Shown: positions 16,931 to 24,370 of the stretch, piece by piece | Position numbering within the stretch: position 1 is the first letter of the stretch | How the letters are laid out: the number at the start of each line of letters is the position of its first letter | NCBI RefSeq assembly: GCF_003600155.1 | Contig: NZ_QWLD01000016.1 | Span: 124,001 to 188,000 of the forward strand | Length of the DNA: 64,000 nt | Origin: Nesterenkonia muleiensis | GTDB taxonomy: Bacteria > Actinomycetota > Actinomycetes > Actinomycetales > Micrococcaceae | Reading direction: 5' to 3' | Notes under the pieces: model-generated | Database searches by the model: none | Told to the model about the DNA's origin: nothing | What the model saw: only the letters and a program-made list of their open reading frames with translations | Made by a program: the position numbers and the translations under genes

Positions 16931-17346
16931 TGACCGGAGTGCTCTTCGTGTGCGTGAAGAACCGGGGTAAGTCGCAGATGGCAGCCGGCCTGTTCGAGAG
17001 GGAGCTCGCAGAGGCGGGGAGGCCCGACGCCGTCCGGGTGAGTTCGGCGGGGACCCAGGCAGGCACCACCATCAACGCGCTCTCCGCCGAGGTGCTTGCC
17101 GAGCTAGGAGTGAATATCTCTGGCCGAAGGCCGACCCAGCTCACCGAGGAGGCGATGCGGGACGCCGGGCTCGTCGTCGTGCTGGGTGCGGAGGCGCAGG
17201 TGCCAGACGTTTATGGCGTGACCGTCGAACGCTGGGAGACCGACGAGCCCTCGCTGCGCGGCATTGACGGCCGCGAACGCATGGAGCTGGTCCGCGACGA
17301 TATCCACGCCCGGGTCAGGGAGCTCGCCGCCCGCATAGCCGGCTAA
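16930..17346 (+). CDS. Low-molecular-weight phosphatase family / arsenate-mycothiol transferase-like protein
   Basis: 138 residues of LMW-phosphatase fold. The loop reads CVKNRGKSQMAA: catalytic Cys8 is present but Lys14 stands where the Arg of the CX5R loop is expected, a change I associate with the actinobacterial ArsC1/C2-like subgroup rather than with damage. An Asp for the general acid lies in WETDEPS (Asp105). Starts at the ATG sharing bases with the arsR stop (TGATG). It is a second, different arsenate-reductase-type protein in the same island. Confidence 0.8.
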   Translation: MTGVLFVCVKNRGKSQMAAGLFERELAEAGRPDAVRVSSAGTQAGTTINALSAEVLAELGVNISGRRPTQLTEEAMRDAGLVVVLGAEAQVPDVYGVTVERWETDEPSLRGIDGRERMELVRDDIHARVRELAARIAG

Positions 17347-17439
17347 GCCGGGGGCAGAGGCGCAGGCAATTGGTCCCATGATCTTCCACCATCCCGCACC
17401 GGGTGAACAGGCACCCTGTGAAGGACCTGCTGGCGGGTT

Positions 17440-17967
17440 TCAGTCCTGGTGCGAGCGGGCGAAGGTGAGCTTCTCGCCGCGAGCCCCGTCCATCCAGATG
17501 GACTGACAGGCCTGGGCCAGCTCATCCAGTCCCTCCACGATGGTGGCGAAGACATTGCCTGGCACCCAGCCCTGATCACCGTTGATCAGCAGATTGTTCC
17601 GCCCGTAGAACACCGCCAGATCGATGATCGCTTTGGCGCCGGCCGGCTCGGGAGCCCGCACATCAGCTTCCTGCTCGTAGCCGTAGGCGGGATTGCCCAG
17701 ATCATCGGAGTCGAAGGAGAAGTAGCAGACGTCCCCGGGGATCGGAGTCACCGTGGTGTTCTCCTTGCCAGGTTCAACCGAGGCGAAGGCGGGCACCAGG
17801 TGATAGATCTCATTGCGCGCGTACTTGCCGTGATAGACCTGCCCAGACTGCGGCAGGGCCTCCCAGACGGCGGCGCAGGTGCGCGGGGCGGCGTCGTCGA
17901 GCAGTACGGCCAGGGCGGTGACCCCGCGCTTCTCCAGCGTGATGGTGAGGTACCGTGCCACTGACAC
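17440..17967 (-). CDS. DUF3830 family protein (cyclophilin-like fold)
   Basis: 175 residues: RYLTITLEKRGVTALAVLLDDAAPRTCAAVWEALP at the N-terminus and ARNEIYHLVP, then a GDVCYFSFDSDDLGNP stretch and FYGRNNLLINGDQGWVPGNVFATI. This matches the DUF3830 family, whose fold is cyclophilin-like and whose members are often found with amidases and racemase/isomerase genes. The role is unknown. The start is GTG, 8 nt after the amidase stop, so it is the last gene of the dehydrogenase-amidase-DUF3830 operon. Confidence 0.85.
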   Translation of the reverse strand: MSVARYLTITLEKRGVTALAVLLDDAAPRTCAAVWEALPQSGQVYHGKYARNEIYHLVPAFASVEPGKENTTVTPIPGDVCYFSFDSDDLGNPAYGYEQEADVRAPEPAGAKAIIDLAVFYGRNNLLINGDQGWVPGNVFATIVEGLDELAQACQSIWMDGARGEKLTFARSHQD

Positions 17968-17975
17968 CGCCGTTC

Positions 17976-19409
17976 TCAGCCCGCCGCCGAGGCGGCGTGG
18001 GGCGGCACGGGCCGGGCGAAGGCCTCTCCAGAGGCTTTTTCATAGGCACGGGCCGCGCGCAGCACCAGCTGGTCCTGAGTACGGGCACCTACGAACTGCA
18101 GTCCCACCGGCAGCCCGTCAGAGGCCACACCACAGGGCACTGAGGCCGCCGGCTGCTGGGTCATATTGAAGGGGTAGGTATAAGGGGTCCAGGAGGTCCA
18201 CAGGTCCGACTTCCACCCTAGAGGCGCCTGGCGGGTGCAGTCGAACGCCGTGATCGGCATGGTGGGGGTGACCAGCAGGTCGTACTTCTCATGGAAGGCG
18301 CCCATCAGCACCCCAAGGTCCATGCGCACCGCAGTGGCCTCCAGGAAATCCAGCGCTGTGGAGTCGGCATACTGCTCGATGCCGGCTCTGAGATCAGGGT
18401 CCACTTTGCTGAGCGCATCTGGGCCGTAGGCAGCCACCACTTTCGCTGCGCCGGTGAACCAGAGCACGTGGAAGGGCTCCACCGGGTCCTCGAACCCCGG
18501 GTCGACCTCCTCGATGACGGCACCGGCAGCCTCCAGGACCTTCACCGCCTCACGCACCAGGCGCTCCACCTCGGGGGCATTCTCGCCGAATCCGAGTGTC
18601 GGGGAGAACGCGATGCGCAGTCCCTCCACGCCATCCTCGAGCCCAGCACTGTACGAACCACTGGGCGTGGGCAGCGCATGCCAGTCCCGGGAGTCGAAGC
18701 CGGTGATGACGTCCATCAGCATCGCCGCGTCCTTCACCGTACGGGTCATCGGGCCTGCGTGAGCCAAAGTGCCGAAGGGGGAGGCCGGGAACATCGGCAC
18801 TGTGCCGAAGGTCGGCTTCAGCGCAAAGGTACCGGTGAAGGAAGCAGGGATGCGCACTGATCCGCCCGCATCAGTACCCACTGACCACGCCCCCATCCCG
18901 GCACCGACTGCCGCGGAAGAGCCTCCCGAGGATCCACCGGCGGTGGTGGCCGGGTTCCAGGGGTTGCTGGTCGGCCCGTAGCGGATGCTGTCGGTGGTGC
19001 CCTTCCAGGCGAATTCGGGGGTGGTGACCTTGCCCAGCAGCACTGCACCGGTCCCACGCAGCCGGGCTACACAGGGAGCGTCAGCGTCCCACGGCCCAGC
19101 GTCATCGATCAGGGTGGAACCGCGCAGAGTGGGCCACCCCTTGGTGATGAAGATATCCTTGATCGAGGTCGGGACACCATCGCCGATGCCCAGGGTCTCT
19201 CCTGATTTCCAGCGGGCGGCCGATTCCTCGGCTGAGGCGAGGGCTGACTCCCGGTCCACCAGCACAAAGGCGTTGAGGTCGCCGTCGCGCTCCTCGATCC
19301 GGTCCAGGGCCGCCTCGGCGGCATCCACGGGAGTGAACTCCCCGGCGGCGTAGCCCTCCACCAGCTCTGCAGCAGTCAGATCCGCGAGATCTGTCGGCGT
19401 GGTCTCCAT
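17976..19409 (-). CDS. Amidase-signature family amidase
   Basis: 477 residues. The amidase signature is complete: catalytic Lys84 in VPTSIKDIF, the cis-serine at 160/161 in AGGSSGGSSAAVGAGMGA, and the nucleophile Ser184 in GTDAGGSVRIPASF. A partner GatB/GatC is absent, so this is a free-standing hydrolase of an aliphatic or aromatic amide, ester or carbamoyl group, not the tRNA amidotransferase subunit. A strong GGGAGG precedes ATG 19407-19409. The neighbours suggest that it feeds an acid to the dehydrogenase and isomerase-like enzymes; the substrate is unknown. Confidence 0.92.
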   Translation of the reverse strand: METTPTDLADLTAAELVEGYAAGEFTPVDAAEAALDRIEERDGDLNAFVLVDRESALASAEESAARWKSGETLGIGDGVPTSIKDIFITKGWPTLRGSTLIDDAGPWDADAPCVARLRGTGAVLLGKVTTPEFAWKGTTDSIRYGPTSNPWNPATTAGGSSGGSSAAVGAGMGAWSVGTDAGGSVRIPASFTGTFALKPTFGTVPMFPASPFGTLAHAGPMTRTVKDAAMLMDVITGFDSRDWHALPTPSGSYSAGLEDGVEGLRIAFSPTLGFGENAPEVERLVREAVKVLEAAGAVIEEVDPGFEDPVEPFHVLWFTGAAKVVAAYGPDALSKVDPDLRAGIEQYADSTALDFLEATAVRMDLGVLMGAFHEKYDLLVTPTMPITAFDCTRQAPLGWKSDLWTSWTPYTYPFNMTQQPAASVPCGVASDGLPVGLQFVGARTQDQLVLRAARAYEKASGEAFARPVPPHAASAAG

Positions 19410-19504
19410 GGGTCAGTTCCTCCCTCACTCCGTATTGCGTGGACGTATCTTTATGGTGTTGATCGGCTGTCAGAGCCTCAGTCAGAACTATAGGGCCACG
19501 CCCA

Positions 19505-20500
19505 TCATGTGGAGGGCCGGGGCACATATCCCTTGGACTTGTCCACCACGTTGACCAGGCCCTCTCCGTCCAGCCAGCGCTCAGCGTTGCTGAGGAACAG
19601 CTCCGCCAGGGTATCCCGCCAGCCGTGCACATCGCCGGACATATGGGCTGCGATCATCACATTGTCCAGACCCCAGAGCGCAGACTCAGCCGGCAGCGGC
19701 TCCTGGGCGAACACGTCCAGGGAGGCGAACCCCAACGGCCCCTCCCGCAGGGCCTCGACCAGCGCCTGCTCATCCACTGAGGCGCCGCGGCCAATGTTGA
19801 TCAGATGCGCCCCGGGCTTCACCGCGGCAAGGGTGACCGGACCGATCAGCCCGGTGGTGGCAGCAGTCAGGGGGGCGGCGTTGACGATGATGTCGAACTC
19901 CCCCACGTGCTCCTGCAGGGTTTCGGAGAGCACGACGACGCCGAAGTCCTGGTCCTCGTCCCGCGCGGTGCGGCCTGCCCCGGTCACCTCGATGCCCACT
20001 GCCCTGAGCAGCCGGGCGATCTCCCGGCCGATGGCTCCGGTGCCGATCACCAGGGCCTTAGCCCCTTGAACTCGCTTGGTCTCACGGTGGTACCAGGTGG
20101 CGGCGGCCTTGTGGCGGTAATTGCCGGCGAAGTCTTTGGCCTCGGCCAGCACAGCCCCCAGCACCCATTCGGCGATGGGCCGGTCGAAGACTCCCTGCGC
20201 ATTGGTCACCACGACCTCTGAATCACGCAGGTCATCAAAGATCAGGGTGTCTACCCCTGCGGCCGCGACATGGATCCACTTCAGCCGGTCGGCCGCCGGC
20301 CATGCCTTCTGCAGCGCCCCGGAGAAGAAGTCCCAGAGGAACAGGGCGTCGGAGCCGGCAATGTCCTCAGCAAGGTGCTCGGCGTCGGTATAGCGGATGT
20401 CAGAGCGGTCAGCGATCCTGTCGAGCCCGGGAGGGGTCCGGTGCGGCGAGTCCGGGTCGGAGGGACGAAGCACCGTGATGACCGGACGAGACTCTGACAT
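19505..20500 (-). CDS. D-2-hydroxyacid dehydrogenase
   Basis: 331 residues with an NAD(P)-binding domain in the middle (GTGAIGREIARLLRAVG) and the catalytic Arg (NIGRGASVDEQAL), Glu (VFAQEPLPAES) and His (IAAHMSGD) of the family. The N-terminal portion is a short substrate-binding lobe. Reversible reduction of a 2-oxoacid is expected. It is first in a leftward operon with the amidase and DUF3830 genes, and its start is 80 nt from the divergent isomerase gene with a GntR-type palindrome between them. Confidence 0.9.
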   Translation of the reverse strand: MSESRPVITVLRPSDPDSPHRTPPGLDRIADRSDIRYTDAEHLAEDIAGSDALFLWDFFSGALQKAWPAADRLKWIHVAAAGVDTLIFDDLRDSEVVVTNAQGVFDRPIAEWVLGAVLAEAKDFAGNYRHKAAATWYHRETKRVQGAKALVIGTGAIGREIARLLRAVGIEVTGAGRTARDEDQDFGVVVLSETLQEHVGEFDIIVNAAPLTAATTGLIGPVTLAAVKPGAHLINIGRGASVDEQALVEALREGPLGFASLDVFAQEPLPAESALWGLDNVMIAAHMSGDVHGWRDTLAELFLSNAERWLDGEGLVNVVDKSKGYVPRPST

Positions 20501-20528
20501 GGGTGCTACATTAGGAACTCAATCTGCA

Positions 20529-20542
20529 GATTGTCAACAATC
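20529..20542. promoter_or_regulatory. GntR-type operator 1
   Basis: GATTGTCAACAATC is a perfect inverted repeat (GATTGT/ACAATC, 2-nt centre) and is flanked by CTGCAG on both sides. It sits in the divergent region between the hydroxyacid dehydrogenase and the first isomerase gene. The TTGTNNACAA core is that of FCD-type GntR regulators, and an identical copy lies before the gntR gene itself. Confidence 0.7.
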
Positions 20543-20580
20543 CTGCAGCACATGTTCCCGCCACACGTGAGGGGTCCACT

Positions 20581-21513
20581 GTGACGCACTTCCACAGCAC
20601 ACATCCCGGCGGCACAGACACTCCGCTGGCAGTGCCAGTGGGCACCGTTGTGCCCTACGACATGGCCCTGGACCGGGAACTTCGGCAGTTCTCGCGGGAC
20701 CGCTACGGGTTCGAGCAGTTGGACCTGCTGTTCACCCGCACTCCGTTCGAACCGCTGGCGGTGACCGTCGAACAGGCGCGGGAGATCTCCCGGCCCGAGC
20801 TGATCACCGCTGCAGTGCGTGCGGTCTCCGCCGCAGCCCCGGCCGGCTATATCTACGGCTGCACCTCAGGCAGCTTCGTGCGCGGACTGGCCGGCGAGCG
20901 CCGGTTGACCGAGGCGATCTCCGAAGCAGGCAGGGAAGCGGCTTCGGCCGCCGCGTTCGCCGTGGACACCGCCGGCGCCTATGAGTCGCCCTCCCCCGCG
21001 CCCGATCCCTCCCAGCCGCCGGCCGCCCTCACCACCTCCGGGGCGCTGTTGGAGGCTGTCCACGCCCTAGGAGCGCGAAGTGTCGCTGCGGCCACCCCTT
21101 ACGACCAGGCGGTCGGTGCTCTCTTCGGACGGTTCTTCGCCGAGGCCGAGGTGGAACTGGTGCACACTGCGAATCTGGGGCTCAGCGGCAGGATCTGGAC
21201 TGTCCCCTGGGAGGACACCTACGAGTTAGTCCGCCGCGCCGACTCCCCTGACGCCGATGCGGTGCTGATCTCCTGCACCAACCTTCCCACCTACGAGGTG
21301 CTTGATCAGCTGGAGCAGGACCTCGGCAAACCGGTCATCTCGGCCAATCAGGCCACGGTATGGGCTGCGCTGCGGCAGGCCGGCCGGGAGTACTTCGGCC
21401 CTGGCGCAGCGCTGCGCCGAGCATGCCTGGGTGAGAACGCCCGCGGAGCCGGTCCGGACACGGCCTGTGCGGCCGCCCGGTCATTCGACTCCCAAGGAGC
21501 AGCACACCCATGA
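20581..21513 (+). CDS. Maleate isomerase / Asp-Glu racemase-like protein, two-cysteine form
   Basis: 310 residues of the maleate cis-trans isomerase/arylmalonate decarboxylase family. Both catalytic cysteines are present, Cys94 in IYGCTSGSF and Cys232 in LISCTNLPTY, as in maleate isomerase and Asp/Glu racemases. An insertion of about 18 residues rich in Pro/Ser (134-150) precedes the TSGALLEAV turn, which is unusual. The start is GTG 20581. It overlaps the next gene (its homologue) by 4 nt. With the amidase and dehydrogenase nearby it probably handles a dicarboxylate derived from an amide. Confidence 0.85.
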   Translation: MTHFHSTHPGGTDTPLAVPVGTVVPYDMALDRELRQFSRDRYGFEQLDLLFTRTPFEPLAVTVEQAREISRPELITAAVRAVSAAAPAGYIYGCTSGSFVRGLAGERRLTEAISEAGREAASAAAFAVDTAGAYESPSPAPDPSQPPAALTTSGALLEAVHALGARSVAAATPYDQAVGALFGRFFAEAEVELVHTANLGLSGRIWTVPWEDTYELVRRADSPDADAVLISCTNLPTYEVLDQLEQDLGKPVISANQATVWAALRQAGREYFGPGAALRRACLGENARGAGPDTACAAARSFDSQGAAHP

Positions 21514-22280
21514 ACAACCCCGTCACCGTCGGCATCCTCTACCCCGGCCATGCCGCCGAGGATGACTATCCTGCCTTCGAAGCCGTCCTGGAGGCCCACC
21601 GCGCCCCACCCGCTGTCCACCTGCCGGTCAGCATCACCACTATCGGGGTGGATGAGCACACCCCTGAGGCGCTCCTGGAGACCGGCTCCGCTGCCCGGCT
21701 CGCCGAGGGCGCCGGCCGACTCCTGCAAGAACAGCCGGTCGACTCGATGATGTGGGCCTGCACCTCCGGGAGCTTCGTCTACGGGTGGGAAGGTGCTCAT
21801 CAGCAGGCCCAACAGTTGTCAGAGGCATCGGGCCTTCCGGCCTCCTCGACGTCACTGGCCTTCGCGCGCGCCCTGGAGGCTCTCGGCGTCTCCACCGTGG
21901 CGGTGGCGGCGTCGTACCCGGAGGAGCTGGCCTCCTATTTCCGTAAGTTCCTGCGGGCAGGCCGGATCGAGGTGGTAGCCTTTGCCGCCCATGGGGTCTT
22001 CACCGCCCACGCCGTGGGCCGGATGGGAGGCAAGGAGATCATGACCATGGTCCAGGCGGTGGACGTGCCGGAGGCCGAGGCAGTGCTGGTGCCGGACACT
22101 GCCATGCACTCCCTGCTGTGGATCGAATCGCTCGAACAGGCGTTGGGCAAGCCGGTGCTGACCGCCAACCAAGTCACCATCTGGGAGGGCATGCGGACCG
22201 CCGGGGTCGCCCAGCCGCAGCTTCCCAGACTGGGCTCGCTGTTCAGCGCCGAGGGCGCCGCCGAAGAAGACACCGCCTAA
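21510..22280 (+). CDS. Maleate isomerase-like homologue lacking the second catalytic cysteine
   Basis: 256 residues, same family as the gene before it. Cys84 (MMWACTSGSFVYGWEG) is kept, but the second catalytic position reads VLVPDTAMHS, with Asp196 where the partner has Cys. Loss of the second cysteine rules out a normal two-base isomerase/racemase mechanism, so a decarboxylase-like, single-cysteine or non-catalytic subunit role is possible. The 4-nt overlap (ATGA) with the two-cysteine copy suggests they are produced in a fixed ratio and may form a heteromer. Confidence 0.82.
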   Translation: MNNPVTVGILYPGHAAEDDYPAFEAVLEAHRAPPAVHLPVSITTIGVDEHTPEALLETGSAARLAEGAGRLLQEQPVDSMMWACTSGSFVYGWEGAHQQAQQLSEASGLPASSTSLAFARALEALGVSTVAVAASYPEELASYFRKFLRAGRIEVVAFAAHGVFTAHAVGRMGGKEIMTMVQAVDVPEAEAVLVPDTAMHSLLWIESLEQALGKPVLTANQVTIWEGMRTAGVAQPQLPRLGSLFSAEGAAEEDTA

Positions 22281-22285
22281 AATTT

Positions 22286-22299
22286 GATTGTCAACAATC
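22286..22299 (+). promoter_or_regulatory. GntR-type operator 2
   Basis: A second exact GATTGTCAACAATC, located 5 nt after the isomerase stop and 17 nt before the gntR ATG. It is identical to the operator between the two divergent units, indicating autoregulation and co-control by the encoded GntR protein. Confidence 0.7.
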
Positions 22300-22316
22300 C
22301 CTGAATCGGAGCGTCC

Positions 22317-23003
22317 ATGTCCAGTCCCCAGCCGTTCACACGGGTCAACCGCGAATCCACCGCCGGTCTGATCACCCGTCAGCTCCGTGAGGCGATCATG
22401 TACGGCAGGCTGGCTCCCGGGGCCCAGCTCTCCGAGGCTGCCCTGGCGGCCCAGTTCGGGGTGAGCCGGGGGCCGCTGCGTGAGGCCACCCAGCGTCTGG
22501 TCCAGGAAGGGCTGGTCCACGCTGAACCCAACCGGGGACTGTTCGTCAAGGAGCTCAACGACCACGAGATCAAGGATCTCTACGCTGCACGGATCGCCAT
22601 TGAGACTGCCGCCGGACGCAGCATCATCCGTGAGCAGCGGCAAGAGGCCGTGACCGCACTGCGGGCCGCCTACGAGGCCATGCAGACCGCGGCGGAGAAA
22701 GGCGACCTGGAGGAGCTCTCCGATGCGGACCTGCATTTCCACGAGGTGCTGGTCGCCAGCGCCGGCAGCCCGCGGCTGCACCGGATGCACCAGACCCTGA
22801 TGGTGGAGACCCGGATGTGCCTGACCGCGCTCCAAGGCACATACCGCGACCCGGAGGATCAGGTGGCCGAGCACCGCCGGATCGCCGAGGCCATCGCCTC
22901 CGCGGATGCAGAAGGCATGGTCGAGGCGGTGGAGTCGCATATGCAGGAGGCGCTGGACAGGCTGAGCCACAGCCAGGGTGCTGCGCCGAAGGCCAAGGTA
23001 TAG
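22317..23003 (+). CDS. GntR-family (FCD domain) regulator
   Basis: 228 residues. The winged helix covers 15-75 (LITRQLREAIMYGRLAPGAQ, SEAALAAQFGVSRGPLREATQRLVQEGLV). The FCD domain follows (EIKDLYAARIAIETAAGRSI, LHFHEVLVASAGSPRLHRM, HRRIAEAIASADAEGMVEAVESHMQEAL) with the metal/ligand histidines. Operators with the matching TTGTNNACAA core lie ahead of the gene and between the divergent catabolic units. It likely represses them until a carboxylate inducer binds (inference). Confidence 0.93.
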   Translation: MSSPQPFTRVNRESTAGLITRQLREAIMYGRLAPGAQLSEAALAAQFGVSRGPLREATQRLVQEGLVHAEPNRGLFVKELNDHEIKDLYAARIAIETAAGRSIIREQRQEAVTALRAAYEAMQTAAEKGDLEELSDADLHFHEVLVASAGSPRLHRMHQTLMVETRMCLTALQGTYRDPEDQVAEHRRIAEAIASADAEGMVEAVESHMQEALDRLSHSQGAAPKAKV

Positions 23004-23005
23004 GG

Positions 23006-24196
23006 GTGACCGGCGTGCCATCCCAGGCCACGCGCCCGCACTTCGGGGATGGGCCGTGGGACAGACTGCTCGATGAGCTGGCCCATGACGACTCCATTCT
23101 GGAGCAGACCGTGCGGAGGATCCGCGCGACCGTTCCTGGATACGACGATGTTCCCACCGAGGCACTCCAGGCCTCAGTGCGCAGAAACCTCGCGCTGAGC
23201 ATCCGCACGATTCGCACCGGCGCCCAACCCCGTCCTGAGGATGTCGACGAAGCCGATTCCTTGGCCGCGGAGCGGCACGCCCAGGGTGTGCCGATCGGCA
23301 GTATGCTCGCTGGGTTCCGGATCTGCATGTCCGGAATCCTGGACAAGCTGGTGCACCGTGCACCGTTGGCCGGGATTCCCACCGATCAGGTGCTGGACTC
23401 CTCGATCCTCTTATGGTCCTTGGGTGATGCCTTCTCCTCACGCGCAGGAGTGGTGTACCAGGAGCGGGAAGTCTCACGGATGCTGGCAGACTCCTCCCGC
23501 CGGACCGAATGGATCGGCAATGTGGTGGCCACCCAGATGGATCCGGCAGAACTGCTGCGCGGGGCGGCTCTCTACAACGTGCCCACCACAGAGCCGGTGT
23601 GCGCCGTCGTCGTCAACTCCACCGCCGAGCAGAGCCGGCAGCGGCTGCACCGATGGGCGGACTCGACCGGGACGGAGCTGCTGACCGCCGTGCGCGCCGG
23701 CTCTCTGGTCGGGATCATGCTGGGCACTCCTGTGCCTTCTGTCCAACCCAAGGGCATCACCGTGGGCATCGGTCATCTGGTGACCCTGGAGTCACTGCCC
23801 AAGTCGTTCGAAGCGGCCTCGCTGGCGCTCAAGGGTGCTGAATGCACAGGGCAGACCGGCGCGGTGGACGTGGAGCGGCTCTCCTGGCGCCTGGCCGTTC
23901 ATACCACTCCGGAAGTCACCTCCATGCTCTGCGAGCAGTATCTGCAGCCATTGGAGGACCAAGGAGCCTTCGGGGAGAACATGCTCGAAGCAGTGCAGGC
24001 CTACCTGCGCCATCGGATGAACATCCCGGCAGCGGCCCAGAGCATCCCGGTGCACGTCAACACGCTGCGCTACCGCCTGGAGCGGTTCAGAGCGTTGGTC
24101 GGTGCTGATCTCGGTGACGTCGACACCTTGGTGGAACTGTCGTGGGCCCTGGCTGCACGCGCTGGAACTGGGAACAACCACCCTCCCCATTCGTAG
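23006..24196 (+). CDS. PucR/CdaR-type transcriptional regulator
   Basis: About 396 residues from GTG 23006; GTG 23015 is an alternative with a slightly better AGGGG site. It has an N-terminal sensory region (residues ~1-160), a central GGDEF-like/CdaR linker, and the C-terminal PucR helix-turn-helix: YLRHRMNIPAAAQSIPVHVNTLRYRLERFRALVG. It begins 2 nt after the gntR stop. It reads into the GntP permease gene and the 3-hydroxybutyrate module, so it is a good candidate activator of those genes (inference). Confidence 0.85.
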   Translation: MTGVPSQATRPHFGDGPWDRLLDELAHDDSILEQTVRRIRATVPGYDDVPTEALQASVRRNLALSIRTIRTGAQPRPEDVDEADSLAAERHAQGVPIGSMLAGFRICMSGILDKLVHRAPLAGIPTDQVLDSSILLWSLGDAFSSRAGVVYQEREVSRMLADSSRRTEWIGNVVATQMDPAELLRGAALYNVPTTEPVCAVVVNSTAEQSRQRLHRWADSTGTELLTAVRAGSLVGIMLGTPVPSVQPKGITVGIGHLVTLESLPKSFEAASLALKGAECTGQTGAVDVERLSWRLAVHTTPEVTSMLCEQYLQPLEDQGAFGENMLEAVQAYLRHRMNIPAAAQSIPVHVNTLRYRLERFRALVGADLGDVDTLVELSWALAARAGTGNNHPPHS

Positions 24197-24370
24197 CCAG
24201 CTACAAAATTCTGCACTGACCATTGAACGCACAGATGTAGCGCCGCACGCCTCATTGGCAGCATGCTGAACGTTAATGAGATCCCGATCACACTGTCGAC
24301 GCTGATCGGTTCCGCAACCGCATTCTGTTCTGCTGGCGTCCTGACGCCCACTACCCTCCGAGGAGAACCC

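Noticed and set aside
21852-23477. A 541-codon open frame on the minus strand across the second isomerase, gntR and pucR-like genes
   Set aside because: It is antisense to genes with clear families and operator sites; its composition is Arg/Pro/His-rich and it has no ribosome site or family match.
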